Shown piece after piece: positions 6,060 to 6,609 of a DNA stretch of 6,609 nt (position 1 is the first letter of the stretch; each line of letters opens with the position of its first letter). The notes under the pieces were generated by a model. That model did not search any database, was not told where the DNA came from, and was given only the letters and a program-made list of their open reading frames with translations. Source of the stretch: Methanobacteriota archaeon (lineage in GTDB: Archaea > Halobacteriota > Halobacteria > Halobacteriales > Halalkalicoccaceae). Made by a program: the position numbers and the translations under genes. The DNA lies in the NCBI GenBank assembly GCA_022561895.1, contig JADFQH010000170.1:1-6609 (forward strand), read 5' to 3'.

Positions 6060-6609
6060 ACTGGAGGTACCGTCCCAGCCATTGAAGAACTCTCGGTTCT
6101 GGATCTGCCGCAGCCTGAGTGTCCCGACTGCGCCACAGAGGATGTCTCGAAGAACGGCACCTACACGCGCCACCCGCACGGCTGCGAGGCCGTGCGGGTG
6201 CAGCGGTATCTCTGCGCTCCCTGTGGTTCCTTCTCACCAAGCCATCCCTCCGTTGAGGATAACCACCGCCATCCACGAGCGGTTATACAACTCAGCCAAG
6301 CTATCGACGCATTCGCCGACGCGTCGCTCGAGGCAATTCAAGACATTTCGACGGTTCACTACGGTGTCCGTCCCTCTGACCAGCAAATCCACAACTGGCA
6401 GACCGAACAGACCGCGGAGATCGTTGAAAACGATCTCCCGGTCTCCTCCGGTATCTACACCTACGACGAACAGTATCTCACGATCAACGGCAGACGCGCG
6501 TATCGGCTCACTCTCTACGATGAGTTGCTGCGCGCACCGGTCGCCGATGGATTCGGCGACCGGTGCACCAAAGACACCGTCCGAGAGTTTCTCACGACCG
6601 TTCTTGCGG
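6042..6609 (+). CDS. Zinc-ribbon DDE-type transposase, N-terminal part (runs off window)
   Basis: The frame from ATG 6042 is open to the window end (189 residues visible). An N-terminal zinc ribbon has CPDC at 27-30 and CAPC at 58-61, with basic and aromatic residues between (KNGTYTRH, RYLC). A helical, helix-turn-helix-like segment covers about 78-120 (HPRAVIQLSQAIDAF through DQQIHNWQ). The start of an RNase-H-like catalytic domain follows at about 137: SGIYTYDEQYLTING, where Asp142 is the likely first catalytic Asp, then RAYRLTLYDE. This order is typical of haloarchaeal insertion-sequence transposases; I cannot name the IS family with confidence. The other acidic residues lie beyond the window. 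The start codon lies in a hairpin loop, and two further perfect hairpins (6171-6200, 6534-6566) lie inside the coding sequence. Confidence 0.75.
   Translation, partial: MSSTAPTGGTVPAIEELSVLDLPQPECPDCATEDVSKNGTYTRHPHGCEAVRVQRYLCAPCGSFSPSHPSVEDNHRHPRAVIQLSQAIDAFADASLEAIQDISTVHYGVRPSDQQIHNWQTEQTAEIVENDLPVSSGIYTYDEQYLTINGRRAYRLTLYDELLRAPVADGFGDRCTKDTVREFLTTVLA
6171..6200. repeat. 12-bp perfect hairpin inside the transposase gene
   Basis: CACCCGCACGGC (6171-6182) pairs with GCCGTGCGGGTG (6189-6200) around TGCGAG. It falls in the zinc-ribbon part of the gene, between the two CxxC pairs. Confidence 0.55.
6534..6566. repeat. 14-bp perfect hairpin inside the transposase gene
   Basis: GCACCGGTCGCCGA (6534-6547) pairs with TCGGCGACCGGTGC (6553-6566) around TGGAT. 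It is the longest perfect stem seen in the window. It lies in the catalytic domain, encoding the RAPVADGFGDRC stretch. Confidence 0.55.

Larger units (their letters stand above)
5896..6609 (+). mobile_element. Insertion sequence, left part (left end approximate, right end outside window)
   Basis: A DDE-type transposase frame starts at 6042, and the upstream hydrolase loses family similarity near 5897. The element is therefore inferred to begin around 5890-5905 and inactivates or retails the hydrolase. The terminal inverted repeat and target duplication cannot be defined without the right end. The element carries four strong hairpins in its first 670 bases. Confidence 0.6.

Noticed and set aside
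1..6609. CRISPR array, tRNA or rRNA genes
   Set aside because: No regularly spaced direct repeats and no tRNA cloverleaf or rRNA-like stretch were found on reading both strands by eye.

Overview
The window looks like haloarchaeal chromosome. It is GC-rich and the encoded proteins are strongly acidic. One start codon sits behind a TATA box at leaderless distance. Gene content is also haloarchaeal in style: tandem moeA genes including a MoeA fused to a periplasmic-binding-like domain, a stand-alone UspA-type protein, and a zinc-ribbon transposase. All assignments come from reading motifs; no search was run.

Layout. (1) 2-2550: a molybdenum-cofactor operon on the + strand. It holds the C-terminal part of one MoeA and then, with an ATGA stop/start overlap, a second longer MoeA with a C-terminal PBP-like domain. 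Both should act at the metal-insertion step of molybdopterin (or tungstopterin) maturation. (2) 2622-3062: a universal stress protein with an intact ATP-type glycine motif. (3) 3063-3297: an AT-rich intergenic region with a 14-bp perfect palindrome between shorter inverted arms, a likely operator. (4) 3298-4560: an 11-helix Nramp-fold transporter whose metal-binding motifs are replaced (DPGN becomes GAGS, and the TM6 methionine position is tyrosine). Its substrate is therefore probably not the usual Mn2+/Fe2+. (5) 4561-5267: about 700 bp with no convincing gene. It contains a cluster of strong inverted repeats at 4757-4847 and ends in a leaderless promoter. (6) 5268-6014: an UlaG-like metallo-beta-lactamase-fold hydrolase. 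Its family-like sequence stops near residue 210 and the rest of the reading frame appears to come from an inserted element. (7) About 5896 to the window end: the left part of an insertion sequence with a DDE-type transposase starting at 6042 and running off the window. Four strong perfect inverted repeats lie in the first 670 bp of this element, and one places the transposase start codon in its loop.

How they work together: only the two moeA genes form a clear operon. The Usp, transporter and hydrolase genes look independently transcribed. The most notable items are the hairpin-rich transposase leader, the Nramp homologue without canonical metal ligands, the structured intergenic segment, and the hydrolase C-terminus replaced by IS sequence.
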